Under the pieces are notes generated by a model. It made no database searches. It was not told where the DNA came from and saw nothing but the letters and a program-made list of their open reading frames with translations. This document shows, in pieces, positions 7,709-14,347 of a stretch of 16,700 nucleotides of DNA. This DNA comes from an uncultured Eubacteriales bacterium (GTDB taxonomy: Bacteria; Bacillota; Clostridia; Oscillospirales; Oscillospiraceae): assembly GCA_900545805.1 (NCBI GenBank), contig URAL01000039.1, positions 1-16,700 of the forward strand. The letters are read 5' to 3'. Made by a program: the position numbers and the translations under genes. Positions within the stretch are counted from its first letter, which is position 1, and each line of letters starts with the position of its first letter.

Positions 7709-7735
7709 TATAGCACTGTTTTTTATTCTTGTCAA
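7707..7735 (-). promoter_or_regulatory. Sigma-A promoter of the hrcA operon
   Basis: On the minus strand TTGACA (7730-7735), 17 bp, TATATT (7707-7712), just ahead of CIRCE. Start site expected near 7700, giving a leader of about 40 nt that contains CIRCE. Confidence 0.92.
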
Positions 7736-7799
7736 GGCTTTTATTAAAAATTTTGCGTAAAAATTTATATATTTTTATTTGCGAGTTTTGGGATTCTGC

Positions 7800-8283
7800 G
7801 AATACGTCGATTACGGTGGCCCGGTTCGATGCTGCGGCGAAAACCGGTTTTGCACCGCCCTGCGGCACTGCACCGCACCGTGTAGGGAACGGGCTTGCCC
7901 GTTCCGCTTCCGAAAATCCGGTCGGAACTTAAATCTGTTCGTAGGGGCGGGCATTGCCCGCCCGTTTTTACGGTTTCCACCGCACCCTCCGGTCGTGCTG
8001 ACGCAGAATATGTATCGGTGACAGCGTAAATGCGCTATTAAAAAAAAGAGCGCAGACTTAAATCTGCGCTCTCATTCTTTGTCCGTATTTAATTTTGGTT
8101 CCGACTGTGCGGGCGATCGATGATCGCCCCTACGAGTTGGAATCAGTTCCGACTAAGACCTCTACATGCGGAACAGGCAAGCCTGTTCCCTACAGGGGGC
8201 GCGGCGCAATACTATAGTGCGACGCAAACACGGTTTCCTCTGCAGTTCCGATACCGGGATACCGCAATATGCGTATCCGTAGC
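7800..8283. repeat. Dispersed hairpin element, fullest copy (inverted-repeat architecture)
   Basis: About 480 bp without a gene. The two ends are diverged inverted copies. The left end carries CCCGGTTCGATGC and GAAAACCGG; the right end, read in reverse, carries CCCGGTATCGGAACTGC and GGAAACCGTG. Inside are paired modules in mirror order: GGAACGGGC-TT-GCCCGTTCC (7886-7905) against GGAACAGGC-AA-GCCTGTTCC (8170-8189), and GGGCGGGC-ATT-GCCCGCCC (7945-7963) against GGGCGATC-GAT-GATCGCCC (8111-8129). Linkers also match in reverse (GTCGGAACT next to CGTAGGGGCG). The right edge touches the stop codon of the XRE gene. No transposase and no clear target duplication are visible. Related copies lie at 11943-12250 and 13531-13590. 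Confidence 0.8.
8040..8071 (-). terminator. Terminator-like hairpin in the centre of the repeat
   Basis: GAGCGCAGA-CTTAAA-TCTGCGCTC (8048-8071) is followed on the minus strand by eight Ts (8040-8047). It could end transcription of the XRE gene, about 215 bp downstream of its stop. It also marks the symmetry centre of the repeat. Confidence 0.75.
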
Positions 8284-8287
8284 AGCC

Positions 8288-8545
8288 TCAATTCGCCTCT
8301 GAAAAATCGTCGTCGAAAGAATAGTCGTTGAGCTCGTCGAAATCAAGGAACTCCGAAAGAGTCATGTTAAATGCGATTGCTATTTTATGCAGCGTTGCAA
8401 CTCTCGGATTCTTGGTCAGTCCACGGACAATATTATCAAGCGTCGACTGCTTTACTCCGCTCATTGTCGCAAGCTTGTTTATCGCTATACCGCGCTTTGC
8501 GCACAGACTGCGTATGCGCCGAACGTAAATTTCCGAATACTCCAC
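8288..8545 (-). CDS. Small XRE-family helix-turn-helix regulator
   Basis: An 85-aa protein that is almost entirely one HTH_3/XRE domain: RIRSLCAKRGIAINKLATMS and GVKQSTLDNIVRGLTKNP contain the two core helices, and ATLHKIAIAFNMTLSEFLDF follows as usual. The tail is acidic (DELNDYSFDDDFSEAN). The frame stays open to 8614 with ATGs at 8569 and 8566, but those lie within or beside the operator and lack a ribosome binding site. GAGGGG sits 6 nt before the GTG at 8545 and gives the usual protein start. It is divergent from a 51-aa plus-strand gene, with two identical-class palindromes between them, so it probably controls itself and its neighbour. It resembles stand-alone XRE proteins of gut Clostridia; the target is unknown. 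Confidence 0.85.
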   Translation of the reverse strand: MEYSEIYVRRIRSLCAKRGIAINKLATMSGVKQSTLDNIVRGLTKNPRVATLHKIAIAFNMTLSEFLDFDELNDYSFDDDFSEAN

Positions 8546-8567
8546 CGCGATCCCCTCTGTCTTCATC

Positions 8568-8635
8568 ATTACCCATTTCCGGGTTGAATAAAGGATAGCA
8601 GTGGATTTTCGCACAATTACCCGAATACGGGTTGA
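8568..8635. promoter_or_regulatory. Paired palindromic operators in the XRE / small-ORF divergent region
   Basis: Two 20-bp sites of the form ATTACCCR-N4-CGGGTTGA lie at 8568-8587 and 8616-8635 in the same orientation, 48 bp apart. All 16 outer positions agree except one. The right site ends inside the -35 of the plus-strand gene. The left site lies 11 bp upstream of the XRE ribosome binding site, where its transcription start is expected. A weak minus-strand promoter (TTGTGC at 8611-8616 and TTTATT or CTTTAT near 8587-8593) lies between them. Binding by the XRE protein is inferred. Confidence 0.72.
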
Positions 8636-8661
8636 CTATGCAAACTATTTTATGATATTTT
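8632..8661 (+). promoter_or_regulatory. Promoter of the 51-aa gene
   Basis: TTGACT (8632-8637), then ATATTT after 17 bp or TATTTT after 18 bp. The -35 overlaps the right-hand palindrome, so the bound repressor would occlude it. Confidence 0.6.
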
Positions 8662-8684
8662 AAAGCTGAAAGAAGGTGCTGTTT

Positions 8685-8840
8685 ATGCCAAACTATGAAA
8701 AAATGTATTCCATTCTTTGTTCAGCAGCAGATGAGGCAATTACACTGTTAGAGGAAATTCCGAATTCTGAGGTTGTATCCAAAAAGCTGAATGAAGCGTT
8801 ATTGGCAGCCGAAAGTATTTATGTGAATAGCGAAGAATAA
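8685..8840 (+). CDS. Conserved-looking 51-aa small protein
   Basis: The protein starts MPNYEKMYSILCSAADEAI, ends AESIYVNSEE, and is 51 aa before TAA. It is acidic and predicted all-helical, with heptad-like leucines and no membrane segment or signal peptide. AGAAGG lies 8 nt before the ATG, a promoter lies upstream, and a terminator follows 7 bp past the stop, so it looks like a complete monocistronic gene. I recall similar 50-70-residue proteins in Lachnospiraceae and Oscillospirales of the form Y-E-K-L-Y-x-x-L-F-N-x-x-x-D-A, also without known function, but could not search. It is the only complete gene on the plus strand and its codons are more AT-rich than those of its neighbours. Antitoxin, anti-repressor or phage-derived roles are possible guesses only. 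Confidence 0.75.
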   Translation: MPNYEKMYSILCSAADEAITLLEEIPNSEVVSKKLNEALLAAESIYVNSEE

Positions 8841-8841
8841 T

Positions 8842-8875
8842 AAAAAACCTGTGGTGATCCACAGGCTTTTTATTT
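8842..8875. terminator. Bidirectional terminator between the small gene and rpoD
   Basis: CCTGTGG-TGAT-CCACAGG (8848-8865), flanked by six As on the left and five Ts on the right. It serves the plus-strand 51-aa gene and, from the other side, the dnaG-rpoD transcript. Confidence 0.9.
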
Positions 8876-8876
8876 G

Positions 8877-10139
8877 TCAATTCAAAAAATCCCTGAGCTT
8901 CTTGCTTCTGCTGGGGTGGCGGAGCTTGCGCAGAGCCTTGGCCTCGATCTGGCGGATGCGCTCACGGGTGACGTTAAATTCCTTGCCGACCTCCTCAAGG
9001 GTGCGGGTATGGCCGTCGACGATTCCGAAGCGCAGCTCGAGCACCTTTTTCTCACGCGGGGTGAGCGTGTAGAGCACCTCCATGAGCTGCTCCTTCAAAA
9101 GCGAGAAGCTCGCGGCCTCGCTCGGCTCGGACGCGTCCTCGTCGGGAATGAAGTCGCCGAGGTGGGAGTCCTCCTCCTCGCCGATAGGCGTTTCGAGCGA
9201 CACAGGCTCCTGCGCGATCTTAAGGATCTCGCGCACCTTGTCGACGGGCATGCCCATCTCGGCGGCTATCTCCTCGGCGCTGGGGTCGTGGCCGAGCTCC
9301 TGCAGGAGCTGGCGTGAAACTCGGATAACCTTGTTTATAGTCTCCACCATATGCACGGGGATGCGGATCGTCCTCGCCTGGTCTGCGATAGCGCGGGTGA
9401 TTGCCTGACGGATCCACCACGTCGCGTAGGTCGAGAACTTGTATCCCTTGGTGTAGTCAAACTTCTCGACCGCCTTGATAAGGCCGAGGTTGCCCTCCTG
9501 GATGAGGTCAAGAAAGAGCATGCCGCGGCCGACATAGCGCTTTGCTATCGACACGACCAGGCGCAGGTTTGCCTCGGTCATGCGGCGCTTTGCCTCCTCG
9601 TCGCCCTGGCTCATTCTTATGGCCAGCTCCACCTCCTCCTCTGCCGTCAGCAGAGGAACCTTGCCGATCTCCTTGAGGAACATGCGCACGGGATCGTCAG
9701 TGCTGTAGCTGTCATCAACCTTGACCTCGGCCATCTCCTCCTCGGTGACTTCCTCGATCTCGTTGAGCTCTTCAATCTCAGGCATGTCGATATCGTCGAG
9801 AATAGGCACCGCGTCGTCGGCGCTGATGTCTATGTCGATCTTATTGGCCTCAAGCGCATCGTAAAACTTCGTAATGGACTCGGCATCTACGCCCTTTTCC
9901 TCAAGCGCCGCTATCTCCTTGGTGCTGATTTTTCCGCTCTTTTTTGCCTTTTCCATGAGCTCGTCCAGGATATCCTCTGTGGTTTTAACTTCGTCCTGCT
10001 CCTCGGCGGGCTTCTCCTCAATCTTCGTACGGCGGGTGCTCTTTTTTTTCGGCGCGTCCTTAATATCGCTTGCTGCCAGCAGCTCGTCAGCTGTGCGCTC
10101 GAGCTCCTGCTCGGTCATGGTTTCGGTTTTGTTGTCCAT
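8877..10139 (-). CDS. rpoD: Housekeeping RNA polymerase sigma factor RpoD / SigA
   Basis: 420 aa. An acidic N-terminus with a region 1.1-like segment (TEDILDELMEKAKKSGKIST) precedes region 1.2-2.1 (DDPVRMFLKEIGKVPLLT), region 2.3-2.4 (GYKFSTYATWWIRQAITRAI), region 3, and region 4.2 (TLEEVGKEFNVTRERIRQIE). These are full sigma-70 group 1 signatures. The frame is open to 10184, but GAGGGG lies 7 nt before the ATG at 10139 and is itself inside the last codons of dnaG, so that ATG is the start. It directs the core polymerase to TTGACA/TATAAT promoters of the type seen throughout this window. Gap to dnaG is 4 bp, so both are on one transcript. Confidence 0.98.
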   Translation of the reverse strand: MDNKTETMTEQELERTADELLAASDIKDAPKKKSTRRTKIEEKPAEEQDEVKTTEDILDELMEKAKKSGKISTKEIAALEEKGVDAESITKFYDALEANKIDIDISADDAVPILDDIDMPEIEELNEIEEVTEEEMAEVKVDDSYSTDDPVRMFLKEIGKVPLLTAEEEVELAIRMSQGDEEAKRRMTEANLRLVVSIAKRYVGRGMLFLDLIQEGNLGLIKAVEKFDYTKGYKFSTYATWWIRQAITRAIADQARTIRIPVHMVETINKVIRVSRQLLQELGHDPSAEEIAAEMGMPVDKVREILKIAQEPVSLETPIGEEEDSHLGDFIPDEDASEPSEAASFSLLKEQLMEVLYTLTPREKKVLELRFGIVDGHTRTLEEVGKEFNVTRERIRQIEAKALRKLRHPSRSKKLRDFLN

Positions 10140-10143
10140 AGCT

Positions 10144-11886
10144 TTACCCCTCATATCCTTTGGTTTCTTTAAGTCTGTTTGCAAGCTGTCTGAGATCTCC
10201 GTCCGACTGCTTGAGCTCGTGGCGGTCTCTGACCCTTTCTATGTAATCCGCCAAAGCCTTATCGCCGTTGCGCAGCGCCTCCGGCTTTTGCAGCACCGAG
10301 GCCAGAAGTGCGGCCTCCTGCGGAAGCAGCGCGGCGCTCATTGAGGCCATGCTGATTATATCTCCGTTTTCAAATTTTTCTTTCAGCACGGAATATATCC
10401 GCGCCAGCGCCGGTGATGAGAATATTTCCGGAGGCGGGAGCTCCTTACCGCGGCACAGTCCCTGATCGAGATAGAGTATCCTTATTATGCCCTCTTCTGC
10501 CGCGGCAGACTCCGGGTCGTCATAGCGCAACTCCTTTTCCTTAGGCTGAAGCTGCCGCTCGGGATGCGACGCGCTTTTTGCGTCGGCGCGCTGAGCCGTG
10601 CGCACAAGGCGCTTGCGTCTTCGCTCGACCTCCTGCAATACAACGTCGCTGCCGACTCCGGCCATGGACGCGACGCGCATTGCGTACACCTGGCGCTCGA
10701 CGCTGCCGGGCAGGTGCGCGACCATGTCCGATGCCTCCTTCAAAAACGCAACCTTCTGCTCATCGGCCGTGAGGTCATACTTGTCCGTAACGCTCCGAAG
10801 CTGATAGTCTATGTGGTTTTCCGACTTGTCTATAAGATTGCGGAACGCGTCCGCGCCCTTTGTCTTTATATACTCGTCCGGGTCCTTCGCGCCGCTCATC
10901 GACAGCACCTTGACCTTGATATCGAGCTTTTCCAAAAGCCCTATCGCACGCTGAGAGGCTTTTTTCCCCGCGCCGTCGTTATCGTAGGCGATGATGACCT
11001 CATTGGTGTAATGCGATATGAGCCGCGCCTGCTCCGGTGTGAGTGAGGTACCCAGCGAGGCGACCGCACCGTCGAAGCCCGCCTGATGCATCATAACAAC
11101 ATCGACATTGCCCTCAGCAAGTATTATATGTCCGCTCTTAGACTTTTTAGCCAGATTCAGCGCGAAAAGATTGCGGCTCTTGTTGAACACCATCGTTTCC
11201 GGGCTGTTCATGTATTTTGGTTCACCGTCGCCGAGTATTCTGCCGGAAAAGCCTATAACATCGCCTCTGACGTCGATTACCGGGAACATCAGCCGGTTGC
11301 GGAACGTATCGTAATATCCGCCGTTTCTGCCCTTTCGGACAAGCCCGGCATCAAGCATCTCGTACTCGGAATAGCCCAGTGTGCGCATCGCATTTATGAG
11401 GCTATCCCATGTGTCCGGCGTATAGCCGAGGCCGAAGCGCTTTGCCGTGTGCGGCGTTATCTGCCGCCGCTGCATATAGTCGAGCGCGGGCCTGCCCTCG
11501 GGTCTGCTCAAACATGAGTAGAAAAATTTCGCCGCGTCACGGTTTAAGTCCAGAAGCCTGCGGCGCTTTTTCGCCTCGCGGTTATCCTCCTGCTCGGGCA
11601 TTGTCATGCCCACACGCTTTGCCAGAAACTCGACCGCCTCGGGGAAGCTGAGGTTTTCAACCTCCATTATGAAGTTTATAACGCCTCCGCCCTTGCCGCA
11701 GCCAAAGCAGTGGTATATCTGCTTGTCCGGCGATACGGAAAACGACGGCGTTTTCTCACTGTGGAAAGGGCACAGGCCGAAGCGGTTCGCGCCCGAGCGC
11801 TTTGTAAGGCGTACATACTCGCTGACAACGTCCACTATATCGTTTTTCTCCACGAGCTCCTGCAAAAAGCTCTCCGGAATAGCCAT
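10144..11886 (-). CDS. dnaG: DNA primase DnaG
   Basis: 580 aa. The N-terminal CHC2 zinc domain has C39, H42, C60 and C63 (CPFHSEKTPSF and HCFGCGKGG). The RNA-polymerase core contains ANRFGL and GRILGDGEPKYMNSPET. The TOPRIM domain has EGNVDVVMMHQAG (more often EGYxDV) and the metal-binding AYDNDGAG. The C-terminal helicase-binding region is less conserved. It makes RNA primers at the replication fork in complex with DnaB-type helicase. AGGAGGG about 7 nt before the ATG at 11886 defines the start; an in-frame ATG at 11913 lies upstream of this site and is rejected. The 530 bp upstream is mostly repeats, and I see no convincing promoter there, so transcription may come through from dgt or from within the repeat. 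Confidence 0.98.
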   Translation of the reverse strand: MAIPESFLQELVEKNDIVDVVSEYVRLTKRSGANRFGLCPFHSEKTPSFSVSPDKQIYHCFGCGKGGGVINFIMEVENLSFPEAVEFLAKRVGMTMPEQEDNREAKKRRRLLDLNRDAAKFFYSCLSRPEGRPALDYMQRRQITPHTAKRFGLGYTPDTWDSLINAMRTLGYSEYEMLDAGLVRKGRNGGYYDTFRNRLMFPVIDVRGDVIGFSGRILGDGEPKYMNSPETMVFNKSRNLFALNLAKKSKSGHIILAEGNVDVVMMHQAGFDGAVASLGTSLTPEQARLISHYTNEVIIAYDNDGAGKKASQRAIGLLEKLDIKVKVLSMSGAKDPDEYIKTKGADAFRNLIDKSENHIDYQLRSVTDKYDLTADEQKVAFLKEASDMVAHLPGSVERQVYAMRVASMAGVGSDVVLQEVERRRKRLVRTAQRADAKSASHPERQLQPKEKELRYDDPESAAAEEGIIRILYLDQGLCRGKELPPPEIFSSPALARIYSVLKEKFENGDIISMASMSAALLPQEAALLASVLQKPEALRNGDKALADYIERVRDRHELKQSDGDLRQLANRLKETKGYEG

Positions 11887-11942
11887 CTCCCATCCCTCCT
11901 TTTTTAGTGGCACTTTTTCAGATGCGCTTTAAGAATGTACTT

Positions 11943-12250
11943 ATACGTTTTTTACGTGAACCCGGTATCGAAGCCGCAGCGGAAACCGTGGCATTTCACA
12001 TCCCGTGAAAATCTTCTGTATCAGTGCAAAAGCTTCATCTGCACCGTGTAGGGAATGGGCTTGCCCATTCCGTTTGCCAAACCTTGGTCGGTACTGAAAT
12101 CTATATCGTAGGGGCGGGCATTGCCCGTCCGTTTTTTAACGGTTTCCTCCGCATCCTCCGGTCGTGCTGACGCAAAAGATGTATCAGCTCCGACTATGCG
12201 GGCGACCGATGGTCGCCCCTACGAGTTAAAATCGATTCCGACCAAAACCA
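11943..12250. repeat. Dispersed hairpin element, second copy (right end missing)
   Basis: Same element as at 7.8-8.3 kb. It has the end motif CCCGGTATCGAAGCCGC and GGAAACCGTG (11961-11990), then GGAATGGGC-TT-GCCCATTCC (12052-12071) and GGGCGGGC-ATT-GCCCGTCC (12112-12130). A shared linker follows, containing CCTCCGGTCGTGCTGACGC, then the inverted module GGGCGACC-GAT-GGTCGCCC (12200-12218) with CGATTCCGACC. The outer right hairpin and terminal repeat of the first copy are absent. Stem bases differ from copy one in paired fashion. Together with the next repeat it fills the dgt-dnaG gap, which holds no gene. Confidence 0.8.
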
Positions 12251-12311
12251 TGACAGCTCGCATCGCTGAAATTTGTTCTGATTTGGTGAAAAATCTTTGC
12301 CTGCACCCTTG

Positions 12312-12390
12312 CCTTCCCCTTTGAGGGGAAGGTGTCGCGCTTGCGCGGCGGATGAGGTGGAATTTAATCCGTGCGCTTTGCGCACACCTC
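12312..12390. repeat. Second repeat type: cluster of short GC hairpins after dgt
   Basis: Three hairpins in 79 bp: CCTTCCCC-TTTGA-GGGGAAGG (12312-12332), CGCGC-TT-GCGCG (12336-12347) and GTGCGC-TTT-GCGCAC (12371-12385). GAGGTG (12354-12359) can also pair with CACCTC (12385-12390). An AT-rich run of ATTCA/ATTAT units follows to the dgt stop. From memory the CCTTCCCC/GGATGAGGTG combination is a common dispersed repeat in gut Clostridia. It lies where a dgt terminator would be expected and may act as one, although no strong T-run follows on the minus strand. Confidence 0.6.
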
Positions 12391-12415
12391 AATTATTCAC
12401 TATTCATTATTAATT

Positions 12416-13420
12416 TTATTTCACCGACCACGACATGGGGATGAAAGCTTCGCCGAATTTTTCCATGGCGTAGCCGTCGGTCATACCGGATATATAATCG
12501 CACACGGCGCGGGACACGCCCTCCCTGTCCGCTATAAGCTGCATCTCGTCCGGCATTTTCTCCGGATGGCCGGTATAGTAGTCAAAAAGTCCGCCGATGA
12601 TACCGTCTACCTTGCTCTCCTCGCCCTTGGCGATGGGATTGGTGTACACGTCCGAGTACATGAATGCATGGAAGAAATCGACCGCCTCCTGCATATAGTC
12701 GCTCATTTTTATCACTCCGCCGCCGCTGTTTTCTATAAGGTCGAGCATGATGGAGTTTATCCTCTCGCTGTTGCGCTCGCCGCAGCGCGTGCGGATCATC
12801 TCCGGCACATCCTCCTCGCGCAGAATGCCGGCGCGGATCGTATCGTCAAGATCGTGGTTTATGTACGCAATGCGGTCGGACAGGCGCACGACGGTCGCCT
12901 CGGTCGTATCGTCCGGCGCGCCGTGCGTATGGTGCAGGATGCCCATGCGCGTTTCATAGCACAGATTGAGCCCTCTGCCGTCGCGCTCAAGTATATCGAC
13001 AACGCGCAGCGACTGCTCATAGTGCTTGAAGCCCTTTTCATATATCCTGTCGAGCGCGCGCTCTCCCGCGTGGCCGAACGGCGTGTGCCCCAGGTCGTGG
13101 CCGAGCGCCGTCGCCTCGGTGAGATCCTCGTTGAGGTCGAGCGCTCTGGCTATCGTGCGTGCAAGGCGCGATACCTCCAGCGTGTGCGTGAGGCGCGTTC
13201 TGTAATGATCGCCCTCCGGCAGGAGGTAGACCTGCGTTTTGTGCTTGAGTCTGCGGAAGGCCTTGGAGTGAGTTATCCTGTCAACATCGCGCTGGAAGCA
13301 GGTGCGTATCTTGCACTCGTACTCCGGCTCTGCCCTGCCCTTAGAGTTCTCGGCTCTGACGCCGTACTCGCCGACGAGCGTCCGCTCGAGCATTTCGCGT
13401 TTTTCCCTCGGACACGCCAT
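12416..13420 (-). CDS. dgt: dGTPase-like HD-domain deoxynucleotide triphosphohydrolase
   Basis: 334 aa. The HD metal site is visible as H79 (RLTHTLEVS), H108-D109 (ALGHDLGHTPFGH) and D182 (RLSDRIAYINHDLDD). The N-terminal RTCFQRDVDRITHSKAFRRL and KTQVYLLPEGDHYRTR are also family hallmarks. The short form seen here corresponds to the dGTPase-like type 2 group, hydrolysing dNTPs to nucleoside and triphosphate. AGGAGG lies about 8 nt before the ATG at 13420; the frame continues to 13507 but without a better start. The position ahead of dnaG-rpoD is the usual Clostridia order and fits nucleotide-pool control near replication genes. A possible -10 TATAAA lies near 13470, but I see no matching -35. 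Confidence 0.95.
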   Translation of the reverse strand: MACPREKREMLERTLVGEYGVRAENSKGRAEPEYECKIRTCFQRDVDRITHSKAFRRLKHKTQVYLLPEGDHYRTRLTHTLEVSRLARTIARALDLNEDLTEATALGHDLGHTPFGHAGERALDRIYEKGFKHYEQSLRVVDILERDGRGLNLCYETRMGILHHTHGAPDDTTEATVVRLSDRIAYINHDLDDTIRAGILREEDVPEMIRTRCGERNSERINSIMLDLIENSGGGVIKMSDYMQEAVDFFHAFMYSDVYTNPIAKGEESKVDGIIGGLFDYYTGHPEKMPDEMQLIADREGVSRAVCDYISGMTDGYAMEKFGEAFIPMSWSVK

Positions 13421-13530
13421 ACCGTTACCTCCTATCAAAAAAGGCGTCAAATTTCTCTTCAATATCTTTATACGACGCAAATCCGTATTTCCCTTTATTT
13501 TTATCAAAAAATTTTTATTAGCGCACGGAC

Positions 13531-13590
13531 GCAGCTGCGGATACGGTGATTGCAGGTGCCCGGTATCGGAATATTGGAGGAAACCGTGAA
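13531..13590 (+). repeat. Solo terminal segment of the dispersed element
   Basis: GCTGCGGATACGGTGATTGC followed by CCCGGTATCGGAA and GGAGGAAACCGTG. It closely matches the reverse of the right end of the copy at 7.8-8.3 kb (8229-8286), including GGATACG, ATTGC, CCCGGTATCGGAA and GGAAACCGTG in the same order. None of the internal hairpins follows. The rest of the 300-bp yigZ-dgt gap (13421-13720) shows no gene or clear promoter. Confidence 0.65.
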
Positions 13591-13720
13591 AAGGAAAACA
13601 CCGCTGACGAGACTGATCTCATGAAGAGAGACCAGAGACGGCAAGATGCCGCCACACGTCGCGGTGCTTCTGAAAACAATATACGCAATTCTTCCGAAAA
13701 TATCAACACTGCCCAATCTT

Positions 13721-14347
13721 CTATTTGACTCTCGCGGGCATGAGCTCCTCGCCGACTGCTTTGGCACTGCTCTGTCCGGCGCTGAGCTCGGTGACGCGAG
13801 CACAGAAGGCCTCGGCCTTCGCCTCGGGCAGCAGGAACGACATGCGCACGTCCGCGCCGTACTCAACATCGCTCACAGCGCCTTCGAGCGCCATGCACTC
13901 CGTTTTCATGCGCTCGAGCAGCGAATACGGGCAGGCCGTCTCGAGCTTCACCCAGCGGCGCACCGCGGCGATACCGGCCGCGTCCAGCGCATCCTTGGCG
14001 CTTTTGGTGTACGCACGCAGAAGTCCTCCCGTTCCGAGCAGCACGCCGCCGAAGTAGCGCGTCACGACACACACGACGTTCTCAACGCCCTCGCGCCGGA
14101 ATACCTCAAGCATCGGCAGGCCCGCCGTGCCCTGCGGCTCGCCGTCGTCGGAATAGCGCACGGCGCCGCCACGGATGATGTAGCACCAGCAGTTGTGCCG
14201 TGCGTCGTAGTGCTTTTTCTTCATATCGTTTATAAATTCGCGCGCCGCGTCCTCGGTCCCGGCAAAGCGCACATGACCGAGAAAGCTCGACCGCTTTTCA
14301 ACAAATTCCGCCTCTCCGCTTCCGGCAGGCACGAAGTACTCGCTCAA
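13721..14347 (-). CDS. yigZ: YigZ / IMPACT family protein (UPF0029)
   Basis: 208 aa. The N-terminal IMPACT domain is clear: EKRSSFLGHV, the conserved KKHYDARHNCWCYIIR, then SDDGEPQGTAGLPMLEVF and TRYFGGVLLGTGGLLRAY. The C-terminal half is the smaller DUF1949-like domain, with LLERMKTE and VRMSFLLPEAKAEAF. The fold resembles ribosome-binding elongation factor domains; eukaryotic IMPACT inhibits GCN2, while the bacterial role is unsettled. The ATG overlaps the hflX stop in an ATGA arrangement, so the two are translationally coupled. No clear terminator follows. Confidence 0.93.
   Translation of the reverse strand: MSEYFVPAGSGEAEFVEKRSSFLGHVRFAGTEDAAREFINDMKKKHYDARHNCWCYIIRGGAVRYSDDGEPQGTAGLPMLEVFRREGVENVVCVVTRYFGGVLLGTGGLLRAYTKSAKDALDAAGIAAVRRWVKLETACPYSLLERMKTECMALEGAVSDVEYGADVRMSFLLPEAKAEAFCARVTELSAGQSSAKAVGEELMPARVK

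Noticed and set aside
7659..7868. N-terminal extension of hrcA
   Set aside because: It would be encoded across the CIRCE operator and promoter; the ATG at 7658 gives the family's normal start.
7886..8189. CRISPR-like repeats
   Set aside because: The hairpins are not evenly spaced, occur in both orientations, and have conserved linkers rather than unique spacers; no cas genes.
12371..13549. A 392-codon plus-strand ORF opposite dgt, and similar ones opposite dnaK, rpoD, dnaG and hflX
   Set aside because: They are shadows of strongly coding minus-strand genes with high GC third positions and show no ribosome binding sites or domains.
13546..13728. A 60-codon plus-strand ORF between dgt and yigZ
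   Set aside because: It starts inside the repeat end, has no ribosome binding site of note, and reads into the 3' end of yigZ on the opposite strand.
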